The notes: generated by a model from the sequence alone, not told the origin. Shown: positions 26,813 through 35,485, counted from the first letter of the stretch. The stretch: 61,649 bases of DNA from Mesorhizobium loti CJ3sym (GCF_000472785.1 NZ_AXAL01000033.1:195-61843), one strand, 5' to 3'. Numbers and translations are program-made.

Positions 26813-27604
26813 ATGTCTGATCTGTGGGCCGGAATTGGTAGAACGTGGGATTTGCTTGGATCGCCTCTGAGGCCGCATCCTGACGTGGTCGCAGCAATAG
26901 GTCGTGAGGTCGACGCTGCGAGTTCTAAAATGCTGTTGCTCGGCGTAACGCCGGAGTTTGCCAGGATCGGCAAGACAATGACGGCGGTCGATGCCGGTGC
27001 GCACATGATCGGTGCGCTGTGGATCGGTGACAGCGACGACCGCCGAGCTGTTGTCGGAAACTGGCTTAGCCTACCGCTTGCCAATAGAAGCATTGATGCG
27101 GCCGTTGGCGATGGCTGTCTTGCAGCAGTGACAGGCTCTCAGGCGCGCTTAGGGGTGCTGCGGGAGATTGCGCGCGTTTTGAAGCCAAATGGGCGCGCGG
27201 CAATTCGCTTGTTCGCACGGCCGGAAAAGTCTGAAGACATTGGGGACATCGACGCCGATGTGCGGGCTGGCAGGGTAAGCGAGATATCGGAGCTGATCTT
27301 GCGTATAGCTCTGTGGTTGCCCGCTGAAGCGCCTGACTATGCAAGGAAGATGAACGACGTTCTCGACAAGATCGACGAGATGTATCCCGACCGTGAGAAG
27401 CTCCTTGCCGTAACCGGGTGGGAGCCGGACGTGTTCAATCTAATCGAACTATACAGGGGAGCGCAGACTGTCTGCACATGGCCCCCCGAGCAGGATAGCA
27501 TTGATGAGGCCTCAACCTTTTTCAAGGACGTGAAGCTGGTTTCGAGCGGGAACTACCGCTGTTCGGAACGGTGCCCGCTGCTGGTGCTGGCTGGTGTGCG
27601 ATAA
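26813..27604 (+). CDS. Class I SAM-dependent methyltransferase-like protein
   Basis: A 263-residue protein. SSKMLLLGVTPEFARIG forms motif I in a variant with LLLGVTPE, AVDAGAHMIGALW follows as motif II, then GNWLSLPLANRSIDAAVGDG and LREIARVLKPNGRAAIRLFA. The C-terminal part is helical and ends with two cysteines near SERCPLL. It is divergent from the ATP-grasp gene and probably shares its promoter region. A methylation step before or after ligation is the simplest joint role. The substrate is unknown. Confidence 0.78.
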   Translation: MSDLWAGIGRTWDLLGSPLRPHPDVVAAIGREVDAASSKMLLLGVTPEFARIGKTMTAVDAGAHMIGALWIGDSDDRRAVVGNWLSLPLANRSIDAAVGDGCLAAVTGSQARLGVLREIARVLKPNGRAAIRLFARPEKSEDIGDIDADVRAGRVSEISELILRIALWLPAEAPDYARKMNDVLDKIDEMYPDREKLLAVTGWEPDVFNLIELYRGAQTVCTWPPEQDSIDEASTFFKDVKLVSSGNYRCSERCPLLVLAGVR

Positions 27605-28004
27605 TTGTCCGCCAGCGCATCAACGATTATTACAAACCTGCGCTGGGCGGTGTTCAATCTCATGCGACTGTTTCGGTGTTGGAGCGGCTCTGACATAACT
27701 GGTCCTGTAACTCAGTCCAGTACTGTCGGTTACTCACAGAGCTGAGACCAGTGGCACCGTTGGAGTCAGCGTCGAGGCGGGCTCTCACTCTGGGTGGGAA
27801 CGAATACGCTGCAACGACGTTCATTATCCAGCCGGGAACGTTCCGTCACCTAGGAGTACACAAAGGCCTGCGGTTCTCTCCCGAGGCAGCAGCCTTTTCG
27901 TTTGTATTGGAACGAAGCGCCCCCAGTCAAAGTTTAGGAGCGGCGGCAAATATTGCTCGGGTAAGCCGTGGATCGAGGCGCCCTCGATCGGCCCGCGTCA
28001 AAAG
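27605..28004. other. Gene-free stretch
   Basis: About 400 bases downstream of the methyltransferase. A short plus-strand frame from 27751 lacks protein-like features. No clear hairpin, repeat or RNA gene is seen. Confidence 0.4.
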
Positions 28005-28151
28005 GTGGGAATGACGCCGGCCAACGACTCCAAAGCAGAGGCACAATGTTCACCGACAACGAAACACGACGGATCGGAAGCCTACTTTCACGACCTGTCC
28101 GCTTTGCGTCGGCCTGGTAGTCCTCGCCGCAATTGTCACCGAGTAAAGGCC

Positions 28152-28397
28152 TTGGGTCTCTCTACCATCCTAACGTTTTCATCTCCCGTGAGGGTCAAGT
28201 CGCCACGCATAGGTACTACGCGTGAGGTCAACAACGTTGAGGGTGCTGCCGAGGAGCTTCTGACTTGGAGATCCCGTAGCATAACTTGGAAAGCTGCGAT
28301 TGCAGCGTGCCTCGCGGCAAAAGAAGGTACCGGAACGGCTGAGGAAGCTCGGACTAGGTTCCAGATCGCGGCCAAAGCCTATGGGGTGTTGCGGTAA
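28152..28397 (+). CDS. DUF982 family protein, second copy
   Basis: The conserved part reads LTFSSPVRVKSPRIGTTREV, then AAEELLTWRSRSITWKAAIA and ends EEARTRFQIAAKAYGVLR, a clear DUF982 pattern like the protein at 20.0 kb. The start is uncertain. TTG at 28152 fits the family length of about 80 residues, while the longest open frame reaches an ATG at 28005 with poor-looking sequence. A terminator follows at 28470. Function is unknown. Confidence 0.6.
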   Translation: MGLSTILTFSSPVRVKSPRIGTTREVNNVEGAAEELLTWRSRSITWKAAIAACLAAKEGTGTAEEARTRFQIAAKAYGVLR

Positions 28398-28469
28398 GCG
28401 TTGCACCGCAACCGACTCCGCCGCTGCTCGTCGACCTATGCTGGTTGATCCCAGCACTCCATGCATTGG

Positions 28470-28504
28470 CCCGCTGCTCTCCCCTCAGAGCGGCGGGATT
28501 TTTT
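28470..28504 (+). terminator. Intrinsic terminator after the second DUF982 gene
   Basis: Stem CCCGCTGCTCT with AGAGCGGCGGG (one G-T pair), loop CCCCTC, then ATTTTTT. It is 73 bp after the DUF982 stop. Confidence 0.8.
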
Positions 28505-28557
28505 GGTGCACGCCCGAAACCGTTAGGTCGGATTGTGGCAACCTGCCGCAGGCTGAA

Positions 28558-28773
28558 CTATGCCGGGTCGTCGACTAGCTCTTCAGCGAGTTCGAGGGCT
28601 ATCTCCCGAGCACGGCGTCGCGCGTCACGGAGGCGTCGTGCGTCGTCGCCACCGCGCGAAACCTTAACCCTTACTGCGACAGATTCGTCGCCGATCGCCA
28701 TTGCCACAAGGCAGCCGTCTTCTTCGATCTGCCGAACCTCGATGCGAGTTTGGTTGCCGCCGGGCTGTTCCAC
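28558..28773 (-). CDS. Small hypothetical acidic protein
   Basis: A 71-residue frame (MEQPGGNQTRIEVRQIEEDG, then CLVAMAIGDESVAVRVKVSR and ALELAEELVDD). Beta strands followed by a charged helix make it look like a genuine small soluble protein. No family is recognised. The opposite strand in this segment is low-complexity serine/arginine, which supports the minus-strand reading. Confidence 0.5.
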   Translation of the reverse strand: MEQPGGNQTRIEVRQIEEDGCLVAMAIGDESVAVRVKVSRGGDDARRLRDARRRAREIALELAEELVDDPA

Positions 28774-28857
28774 GGATCGAATGATAGCACGACGGTCGCA
28801 ACCTACATATGCGTCGCTCGTTAACTAAAGCTGGGCGATCCAGCATAATCAGAACTC

Positions 28858-28892
28858 GCCCGCCCGTTTCAGCATTCGGGCGGCTTTTTTTG
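28858..28892 (+). terminator. Strong intrinsic terminator without an assigned gene
   Basis: Stem CCCGCCCG with CGGGCGGC around the loop TTTCAGCATT, followed by seven T. No plus-strand gene ends just before it, because the nearest frame is on the minus strand. It may end a small RNA starting near 28780-28830. Confidence 0.65.
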
Positions 28893-29133
28893 CGCCGACA
28901 CTTCCAACGGCGGCAGCGGACCTCCATAACCAACAGGATTTGTATGCCTTCTCGATGTGTCCGGCCACGCCGCCTTGGCTGTAAATCTCGTTAAGAATTT
29001 AGCGGTCGCCTTCACTGCTGATAAGCTGTGTTCCGCAGTAAGCACGGCTGGGATGTACCCGAATGGCTCTCCGCATCGTTGCTAATGTGCAGTCGAATTC
29101 AAGACTGTCGAGGCAACGCAATAGGAGAGTATC

Positions 29134-29790
29134 ATGAATTCTTTCGTGAAGACCTTCACCAGAACTCTGGCCAGCAGTGCATTCGTCATAGCAATTTCGC
29201 TTCCTGCGACCGCAGGCGGGATCGGCGTCGGCGCCGGTGCTTCTGTCGGCGGTCACGGAGGCATCGGCGTTGGTGCCGGCGCTTCGATCGGCGGAGCCGG
29301 TGGCGTGAACGCTGGTGTTGGCGCATCGATTGGCGGCAACGGTGGTGTCAACGCTGGCGCGGGAGCCTCGGTTGGCGGCGCTGGTGGGGTAAACGCTGGT
29401 GCAGGCGCCAATGTCGGCGGTTCCAACGGCGTAAGCGCGGGGCTTGGTGCTTCGGTAGGCGGCAGCAACGGCGTTAATGCCGGTTTGGGTGCCAACGTCG
29501 GTGGTACTGGCGGCGTCACTGCCGGTCTTGGCGCTACGGTTGGTGGGACAAGCGGGGTTGGCGTTGGTGTCGGCGTCGGCATTGGCGGCACAAATCCCAG
29601 CAACCCGTCCAATCCCTCGAATCCCAGCAACCCGAGCACCCCCACTCAACCAGGCATGACACGCACTGTTGCCCAGATGTCGGGCACCCAACTGTCGAGG
29701 ATGAAAAAGCGCTGTGCAGACGTACTCAACGGCGGGGGCGACTATGATCGCGACCTGCGGCAGCTCTGCCTGCTGATCGCTCGTCGATAG
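29134..29790 (+). CDS. Secreted glycine-rich 14-residue repeat protein, copy 2
   Basis: A 218-residue paralogue of the protein at 23.7 kb. It has a signal peptide (MNSFVKTFTRTLASSAFVIA), about eight 14-residue units of the GAxVGGxxGVxAGx type, a NPS triplet spacer and the same C-terminal module (LSRMKKRCADVL, DRDLRQLCLLIARR) with two conserved cysteines. The stretch GANVGGSNGVSAGLGASVGG is shared with copy 1. One extra repeat unit makes it longer, as expected from unequal exchange. AATAGGAGAGTATC precedes the ATG, nearly identical to copy 1, so expression may be controlled alike. Function is unknown. Confidence 0.85.
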   Translation: MNSFVKTFTRTLASSAFVIAISLPATAGGIGVGAGASVGGHGGIGVGAGASIGGAGGVNAGVGASIGGNGGVNAGAGASVGGAGGVNAGAGANVGGSNGVSAGLGASVGGSNGVNAGLGANVGGTGGVTAGLGATVGGTSGVGVGVGVGIGGTNPSNPSNPSNPSNPSTPTQPGMTRTVAQMSGTQLSRMKKRCADVLNGGGDYDRDLRQLCLLIARR

Positions 29791-29840
29791 GCTCAACTAC
29801 GCTCAGGGCTTATCAGCACTCTCCGGAGCCCTGCGCGAAG

Positions 29841-29868
29841 GCCCGCTGCCGAAAGGTGGCGGGCTTTT
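29841..29868 (+). terminator. Intrinsic terminator after repeat protein copy 2
   Basis: Stem GCCCGCTGCC with GGTGGCGGGC (two G-T pairs) and a GAAA tetraloop, followed by TTTT. It lies about 50 bp after the stop and resembles the terminator of copy 1. Confidence 0.8.
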
Positions 29869-30156
29869 CATTTTAGCGACTGCTTGCTAAGCGTCGGTGA
29901 CTGATCTTGGCCTTCCGCATTTTGCCAGGGCCGGCCACCTTGAGGGCGATCTGCACAGGCCTGAGTTGGCGAGCATAGAGGTAGATCATCCCGGCAAGCG
30001 CGTCGCGCCCCGCCCTGAGTTGGAAGCGCGTTCCATCAACAACAAAAATGCCCGCCTGTTGGATACCCGTAAGGCTGCTTCTCAATCCCCAATGAAGCAG
30101 CTACAGAATATGATTCTGGGGCAGACAGGGCCGCAATAGCTCATGGCGGCAGTCTG

Positions 30157-30172
30157 CGATCGTTAACGATCG
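30157..30172. promoter_or_regulatory. Perfect 16-bp palindrome upstream of the CtrA-like gene
   Basis: CGATCGTTAACGATCG is a perfect palindrome centred on GTTAAC, 123 bp before the CtrA-like start codon. A second GTTAAC occurs at about 30203. TTAA is the half-site of CtrA boxes, but the standard TTAA-N7-TTAA spacing is not present, so the binding factor is open. Confidence 0.5.
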
Positions 30173-30294
30173 GTGCAGGCGCGGCCGCGCAGTCAAGCAC
30201 TTGTTAACCATTCGATGTCAGTTTCGGCAGTGAACTCAGAACTCCTAGCCTCAGAAATCCCATTAGCCGATCGGTCAGCCCAAAGGGCAATAAG

Positions 30295-30990
30295 ATGCGC
30301 GTTCTGCTGATTGAAGACGACAGGCCAACTGCACTAAGCATCGAGTTGATGCTGAAGTCGGAACGTTTCAATATCTATATGACGGATCTTGGTGAAGAGG
30401 GCGTCGATCTCGGCAAGCTCTACGACTATGATATCATTCTGCTCGATCTGACTCTCCCCGATATGTCGGGGTACGAAGTCTTGAGGACGCTTCGCCTATC
30501 CAAGGTAAGAACCCCGATCCTCATCCTTTCTGGCATGGCCGGGATAGAAGACAAGGTGCGCGGGCTGGGTTTCGGCGCCGACGACTACATGACCAAGCCG
30601 TTCCACACGGATGAACTGGTCGCCCGCATCCACGCCATCGTTCGGCGCTCCAAGGGCCACGCCCAGTCGGTCATCACCACCGGCGATCTGGTGGTCAATC
30701 TCGATGCCAAGACCGTCGAGGTCGGCGGCCGGCGCGTGCACCTGACCAGCAAGGAATACCAGATGCTGGAGCTGCTCTCGCTGCGCAAGGGCAACACGAT
30801 GACCAAGGAAATGTTCCTTAACCACCTCTATGGCGGCATGGACGAGCCGGAACTAAAGATCATCGACGTCTTCATCTGCAAGCTGCGTAAAAAGCTTGCC
30901 GCTGCTTCCGGTGGCCAGAACTTAATCGAGACCGTTTGGGGCCGGGGTTATGTCCTACGAGAGCCCCAGCAGATGCAAGAAAGCGCCTGA
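30295..30990 (+). CDS. CtrA-like OmpR-family response regulator (accessory paralogue)
   Basis: A 231-residue response regulator. The receiver domain has the acidic pair EDD (7-9), phosphoacceptor Asp51 in IILLDLTLPDMSG and the lysine of DDYMTKPFH. The OmpR winged helix includes HLTSKEYQMLELLSLRKGN, FLNHLYGGMDEPELKIIDVF and ETVWGRGYVLREP. These DNA-binding stretches are what I recall for CtrA, the alphaproteobacterial cell-cycle master regulator, almost residue for residue, while the receiver differs more (RPTALSIELM, AGIEDKVRGLGFGA). Rhizobia carry an essential ctrA elsewhere, so this is probably a second copy that could act on the same DNA sites under other phosphorylation control. It ends QESA. 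Confidence 0.88.
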   Translation: MRVLLIEDDRPTALSIELMLKSERFNIYMTDLGEEGVDLGKLYDYDIILLDLTLPDMSGYEVLRTLRLSKVRTPILILSGMAGIEDKVRGLGFGADDYMTKPFHTDELVARIHAIVRRSKGHAQSVITTGDLVVNLDAKTVEVGGRRVHLTSKEYQMLELLSLRKGNTMTKEMFLNHLYGGMDEPELKIIDVFICKLRKKLAAASGGQNLIETVWGRGYVLREPQQMQESA

Positions 30991-31088
30991 CGGCGCTGCG
31001 GCTCTTCCCTCCCAAGCCATTTGACGGAAGTTCCAACACGACCAGCGCCGGGCTAAGCCCAGAGCCGATTGCGACCGATGAGACAAGG

Positions 31089-31493
31089 CTATTTGCCGAT
31101 CGGCGGCACATCGACCCCTAAACTGGCGCAGCGCTTTACCAGATCGTCGGTTTCCGATTGATTTTCTGGCATTGTGATAATGTCAAAGGCTGGCAGGTAT
31201 TTTGTCCCGGTGTCAGCGCTATCGAACTGGCCCCTGTAGGCCGTCTCGCCGGGATACCCTGCAAAGCCGCTCTTTGCATTGTACCTCCCGCAAACGACGA
31301 TTGACCCGGTTGAATTCGTAGCAGCACCAGGCTTTCCGAACGAAACGTTCGTCTGGTCTTTGAGCAAGGATCTTATTGTCTGCTCGACGACTCCGATTTG
31401 ATCGGCGGTCAGTTGAACCGGGTCGGCCTCGGCAGCAACGATACCCAAGGCGAGCGTGGCTATCGTCAAGGCGCTGAAGTGCAAATGTTTCAT
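31089..31493 (-). CDS. Exported hypothetical protein
   Basis: A 134-residue protein starting MKHLHFSALTIATLALGIVA followed by AEADPVQ, a clear signal peptide with a cleavage site near AEA. The mature part has two cysteines (VVCGRYNAKSG and KRCASLG) and no family that I recognise. I use the second in-frame ATG at 31493, which starts the signal peptide directly. It converges with the CtrA-like gene. Confidence 0.65.
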   Translation of the reverse strand: MKHLHFSALTIATLALGIVAAEADPVQLTADQIGVVEQTIRSLLKDQTNVSFGKPGAATNSTGSIVVCGRYNAKSGFAGYPGETAYRGQFDSADTGTKYLPAFDIITMPENQSETDDLVKRCASLGVDVPPIGK

Positions 31494-31785
31494 TCCCAAT
31501 CTAACCGTCTTTCCCCAACAGCCACAAACCTACCGCAGTGCCAGAAGCCTGATGAAGGGTGACGGCCTCGCCTGTCGAGTTCGCTCCCCCTCCTATGTTT
31601 GAGCAATACGCGCTCAAGGACCGCGCGGGGCGAAGCACCCTTTATTGACGGCCCGCTGCCTAGAGTTCGCCGCCAGCGGGCCGTTTAGTTACGCCAATCC
31701 CGCCGCGCTCCACCGCTCCAACGCCAAATGAAAAGCCCGCCACCGTTGCGCAGTAGGATGGATCTCAAGCCGCATCTGTGTTTGT

Positions 31786-32007
31786 TTATTTGCTGTACTT
31801 TGCCTTGCATGCAGGACTCAATTCGCTGATGTGCTTCTTGAGGCACGCCGCAGCCTTGCCAATTGGTACGGTTGAGCAAAGCCGCTTGTAATCCGGTGCG
31901 CAAGGCGACCGAGTGTGCATCGAATGACCGCCTTTCGCACCCGCTAGGCCTACCCCCGAGAGAGCGATCAGCGCGGCAACTCCGGCAACGGAAAATGCTC
32001 TAAACAT
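31786..32007 (-). CDS. Small secreted cysteine-rich repeat protein
   Basis: A 73-residue precursor with a signal peptide (MFRAFSVAGVAALIALSGVG). The mature part has CAPDYKRLCSTVPIGKAAAC and LKKHISELSPACKAKY. This is the C-x-x-D-x-x-x-x-C ... C ... C spacing of the GLG1-type cysteine-rich repeat (PF00839) seen in many small alphaproteobacterial secreted proteins. Two disulfides are expected. Function is unknown. GGAAAGGACAG precedes the ATG. Confidence 0.75.
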   Translation of the reverse strand: MFRAFSVAGVAALIALSGVGLAGAKGGHSMHTRSPCAPDYKRLCSTVPIGKAAACLKKHISELSPACKAKYSK

Positions 32008-32170
32008 GACTGTCCTTTCCAGTTATGGTCGATCACACAACCATAATCTCCATGATTGAGCGATTGCTAATGTTACACGATTGCGTGAGGCAATGAGCAA
32101 CGTCAGGGACCGCAAGCCGTGCACGAGGTCTTGAACAATGACGTCGCGAAAGCAGAGCCCAGGAAGCAGA

Positions 32171-32199
32171 AAACCCGCTACTGTGAAGCAGCGGGCTTT
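32171..32199 (-). terminator. Possible terminator for the minus-strand frame at 32.2-32.6 kb
   Basis: Read on the minus strand, CCCGCT pairs with AGCGGG around a ten-base loop and is followed by TTTTCTG. It lies just after the stop of the open frame at 32211. Confidence 0.45.
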
Positions 32200-32210
32200 G
32201 CAGCCAGGTT

Positions 32211-32558
32211 TTATCGGGTCGCGGCTGCTAGGCGCCTTACATCTTCACGAAAGCGAAACGACACTCGCTCGCCGATCGGGGAAAAGCTGGCGACCGAAGC
32301 CTGGGCGGGGGGCACATATAGCATCGATCGCCAGCATTTAGGCGGGAGAGCGCCGGGGATTGGGATTGCGGCGCGAGACGACGTACGCGTAAACATGTCG
32401 CCTGCGTTCAGAATGCCGCCATATGGTGAACAAGGCGTTACTATCGAATTAGAGGCGCCAGCTCCTCGGGCTCGACTAATCGCGCACCGCTCCAATCTAA
32501 TTTTCAACTGTTCGGCTTTTGGAGCGGCAATCTGAGCACCGTAGTCGGCAGTAATCAA
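32211..32558 (-). CDS. Possible hypothetical protein
   Basis: A 115-residue open frame (LKIRLERCAISRARGAGASN, then SPYGGILNAGDMFTRTSSRA). A hairpin in terminator position follows the stop, which is the main support. A plus-strand frame of similar length overlaps it. No family is recognised and coding status is doubtful. Confidence 0.33.
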   Translation of the reverse strand: MITADYGAQIAAPKAEQLKIRLERCAISRARGAGASNSIVTPCSPYGGILNAGDMFTRTSSRAAIPIPGALPPKCWRSMLYVPPAQASVASFSPIGERVSFRFREDVRRLAAATR

Positions 32559-32787
32559 TTCGAATTTCCCGTTTTGGGGGTGGTGGCTTTTGGATCCGGC
32601 ATACCCATGGGACCAATCTAGGGTGGGTTTCCAATTTCGCAGCGGATTTTGAAAGCGGAGAGTGGTTGCTTCATGAGGGCGTTAGTGACCCGGCTCCTCA
32701 ACGTCTCGTTCATCATAGATACTCATCACAAATTCATTCGAAGCTGCAACATTGCTAGTTTAGGATGTCATGTGATCGGCGGGTGCT

Positions 32788-34656
32788 GTGCTGAATCTAC
32801 AAAACTGCATTCTAGAAATGATTGCCAAGGGCGAAACGCTTGAGGCAACGACAATCCGGCTGTGTCGAGAAATCGAAAAGCTGACACCGGGCGTTTGGTG
32901 TTCCGTATTGAAAGTTGAGCGTAACGGCTTGCTGCATCCTCTGGCGGGCCCCAGCTTCCCAGCCGCATATCTAGCTTTGCTTGATGGCGTAATGATCGGC
33001 CCCCAAGTGGGCTCCTGTGGCAGTGCAGCTTATCTTGGGATTGCCGTAGAGGTGCAGGACATTGACGCTGATCCGCGATGGGTTGACTTCAAGAAGCCTG
33101 CTTTGGCGTTGGGCCTAAAGGCATGCTGGTCCAGCCCTATTTGCGATTCAAGCGGAGGCGTCCTTGGCACTTTCGCATTCTATTTCCACGAGAAGAGAGG
33201 GCCAACCCCGCACGAAAAAGGGGTTGTGAACGCCTGTACGTCGCTGTGCGCCATCGCCCTTGAGCGGAACCAGAGGGTGGTTGAGCGTGACCGGAGAGCC
33301 TATGTCGATGCTTTGACGGGCTTATCGAACCGAGCGGGGTTCAACATGGCGCTCGAACGGTTGACGTGTGCCGAGCCTGGCGCGTGGGCGCTGCTGTTAG
33401 TCGATCTGGATAACTTGAAGACGATCAACGACACCTTCGGGCATTCAGCGGGTGACGCAATGCTGCAGGCGGTTGCCTCACGCTTGGCCGCGACCGTAGC
33501 CCCAGATCACGTATTTCGGATGGGTGGTGATGAATACGCCGTTATATTGCAGGGTGAGGAGGCGCTCGCCGATATCGAGGCTGTGGCGGCCCGTATACTC
33601 GACGCTCTCGCTATTCCTACCAAATGCGTAGAGCATATGATCATCCCTCGGGCCACAATCGGTGGTGCCCTGGTGTCGATTGATGATCCCGATTCGGAAA
33701 GCGTTCGGCAACATGCAGACTTCGCGCTCTACCATGCCAAGGAAACCGATCGCGGTAACTTTGTGCTGTATTCGTCCGGCATTAGCACCACAATTACGGA
33801 GCGAATCGAGATCATTCGGGACGTCGGCGACGCTTTGGTCGAAGGGCGGATAGAAGCATTTTATCAGCCCATATTGAAGCTCGACACTCGCGAGATCGTG
33901 GGGCTTGAGGCTCTTTGCCGGTTACGAACGCCGAGTGGCGAAATAGTAGCGGCTTCGGCATTTCAAGATGCGACGTCCGACGTGAACGTCGCCTACGAGA
34001 TGACCGAACGCATGATGACGATCGTTGCGACCGATCTGCGCTTTTGGCTTGATCATGGGATAGAAATTCAGCACGTGGGGCTCAATATAGCGTCGGCCGA
34101 TTTTCACAGTGGAACTCTCTATAGCCGCCTTGAACGAGCCTTCGGACGAGAAAACGTTCCTCTGAAGCACGTTATTCTGGAGGTTACCGAGTCAATCTAT
34201 TTAGGAAAAGGCGATCCTTTGGTCGCGCGCGAACTCAAAGCCTTGCGCGCCCATGGCTTGCGCATCGCGCTGGATGATTTCGGCACCGGATTCGCATCGC
34301 TTACCCATCTTCTGACCATTCCCGTCGATATCATCAAAATTGACCAGTCCTTTGTAAGCCGGCTTGTCCAAGGTGATCCAAGCCTCGCAATTGTGGAAGG
34401 CCTGATCGAGATAGCGCGCAAGCTTGACGTGAGGGTAATAGCGGAAGGCATCGAGTCTGAGGACCAGGCTAGCTTGCTGACAGAGATCGGATGCAAGCTC
34501 GGCCAGGGACATTTGTTTTCATCAGCCGTACCTCGAGGGATTGCGACCGGCCTACTGGAACGCTTCGCGCAGCGACCTGCGAACCAAGAGCACGGAACAG
34601 ACCAGATTGGACCTCGCAAATCGGCGACTGTCGTTAGGAAGAGTCTGCGCAAGTGA
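32788..34656 (+). CDS. GAF-GGDEF-EAL cyclic-di-GMP enzyme
   Basis: A 622-residue cytoplasmic protein. An N-terminal GAF-like domain (about 10-165, with CSVLKVERNGLLHPLAGPSF) is followed by a GGDEF domain whose active-site loop reads RMGGDEYAVIL and by an EAL domain. The EAL part keeps GLEALCRLR, LNIAS, EVTESIY, DDFGTGFASL, IIKIDQS, EGIES and LGQGHLF, so phosphodiesterase activity is likely. The GGDEF loop has Tyr in place of Phe, and the inhibitory RxxD site is VAPD, so product inhibition is probably lost. It starts with GTG at 32788. Input to the GAF domain is unknown. Confidence 0.88.
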   Translation: MLNLQNCILEMIAKGETLEATTIRLCREIEKLTPGVWCSVLKVERNGLLHPLAGPSFPAAYLALLDGVMIGPQVGSCGSAAYLGIAVEVQDIDADPRWVDFKKPALALGLKACWSSPICDSSGGVLGTFAFYFHEKRGPTPHEKGVVNACTSLCAIALERNQRVVERDRRAYVDALTGLSNRAGFNMALERLTCAEPGAWALLLVDLDNLKTINDTFGHSAGDAMLQAVASRLAATVAPDHVFRMGGDEYAVILQGEEALADIEAVAARILDALAIPTKCVEHMIIPRATIGGALVSIDDPDSESVRQHADFALYHAKETDRGNFVLYSSGISTTITERIEIIRDVGDALVEGRIEAFYQPILKLDTREIVGLEALCRLRTPSGEIVAASAFQDATSDVNVAYEMTERMMTIVATDLRFWLDHGIEIQHVGLNIASADFHSGTLYSRLERAFGRENVPLKHVILEVTESIYLGKGDPLVARELKALRAHGLRIALDDFGTGFASLTHLLTIPVDIIKIDQSFVSRLVQGDPSLAIVEGLIEIARKLDVRVIAEGIESEDQASLLTEIGCKLGQGHLFSSAVPRGIATGLLERFAQRPANQEHGTDQIGPRKSATVVRKSLRK

Positions 34657-34931
34657 CTGCATGCGTCGCAGATTTGCGCGATCGAGCCCGGATACATTGA
34701 GGGCACGCGACGATCTGGTGAAGACTTCCAGTGAAGCGACTGTCGCCTATAGACAAGAGGATCCGGTCTGAATTCATCTCAGTTTATCGGCTCAACTGGT
34801 CGCCATTTGCGACCCGCTGGCGTGGGCTCGTCACCGACGTCGCTTTGCCGATCGCACGTAGCAAGGCAGGATTGCTGATTGCCTTGCGCGCATGTCGGTC
34901 CATTCCCATATCGTGCACAAGAGGACAGCCC

Positions 34932-35120
34932 ATGGCACAAGCAGCTTCGTGGACTATCAGTGACGTGGACGATCTGCGAGCACGCGTCGGAAGACTTGAC
35001 CGTCTGTCTCGCCTACTCGACGTAGCTTTCGCTATTCCCGGTCCGTCCGCATCATACCCACCGCTTCCCGGCGGCGGTCGCGCCATCGCCGACACCAGCC
35101 GCAAATCGAAATCCCCATAA
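34932..35120 (+). pseudogene. Possible DUF4112 protein, N-terminal fragment
   Basis: From ATG 34932 the frame reads DDLRARVGRLDRLSRLLDVA followed by FAIPG. That resembles the start of DUF4112 membrane proteins (RLxxLxxLLDxxFRIPG). After IPG the expected RFGLDxxxGLIPGVGD is missing and the frame ends after unrelated proline/serine-rich sequence. This suggests a truncated gene. The resemblance covers only about 25 residues. Confidence 0.38.
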
Positions 35121-35485
35121 CCATCGCCTGTGGCCCGCGGGTTCCTTCCTCGGGGACTTTCGTACGCCTGCCGGCGCCCGAAACTCTTCACGACAGCGGA
35201 CCGTCGGCTTACAAGTAGATTTGCTCACAAGCAGACCTTCTGCGGCCAGGCTCGCTTCAGACATCCGGAAAGCTTGGGTTCAAAGCTTTACAAAGAGCAG
35301 TCAAGCGCTGGGTGGATGAGTCTGAAAATAGGCGCACCCCAGATCCCGAGGTGCGCCGGATTGGAAACCGGAAGATCAGGCTATGCGGCAAGCAGGAAAC
35401 CGTAGGCATTGTTTCCCGTCGCTTAATCGGCTGGCACGGCAAACGATGCCATTAGCAACAGGTTTGCGGTTAACGGGAATATCGA
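35121..35485. other. Gene-free stretch
   Basis: About 365 bases between the DUF4112-like fragment and the exported protein gene. Only short overlapping frames are seen. No repeat or RNA gene is apparent. Confidence 0.4.

Noticed and set aside
30150..30230. Canonical CtrA binding box upstream of the CtrA-like gene
   Set aside because: TTAA half-sites are present but not with the seven-base spacing of the standard box.
34932..35264. Internal inversion in a DUF4112 gene
   Set aside because: The minus strand reads AAGVGDGATAAG, similar to the missing GVGD part, but the match is about eight residues and may be chance.
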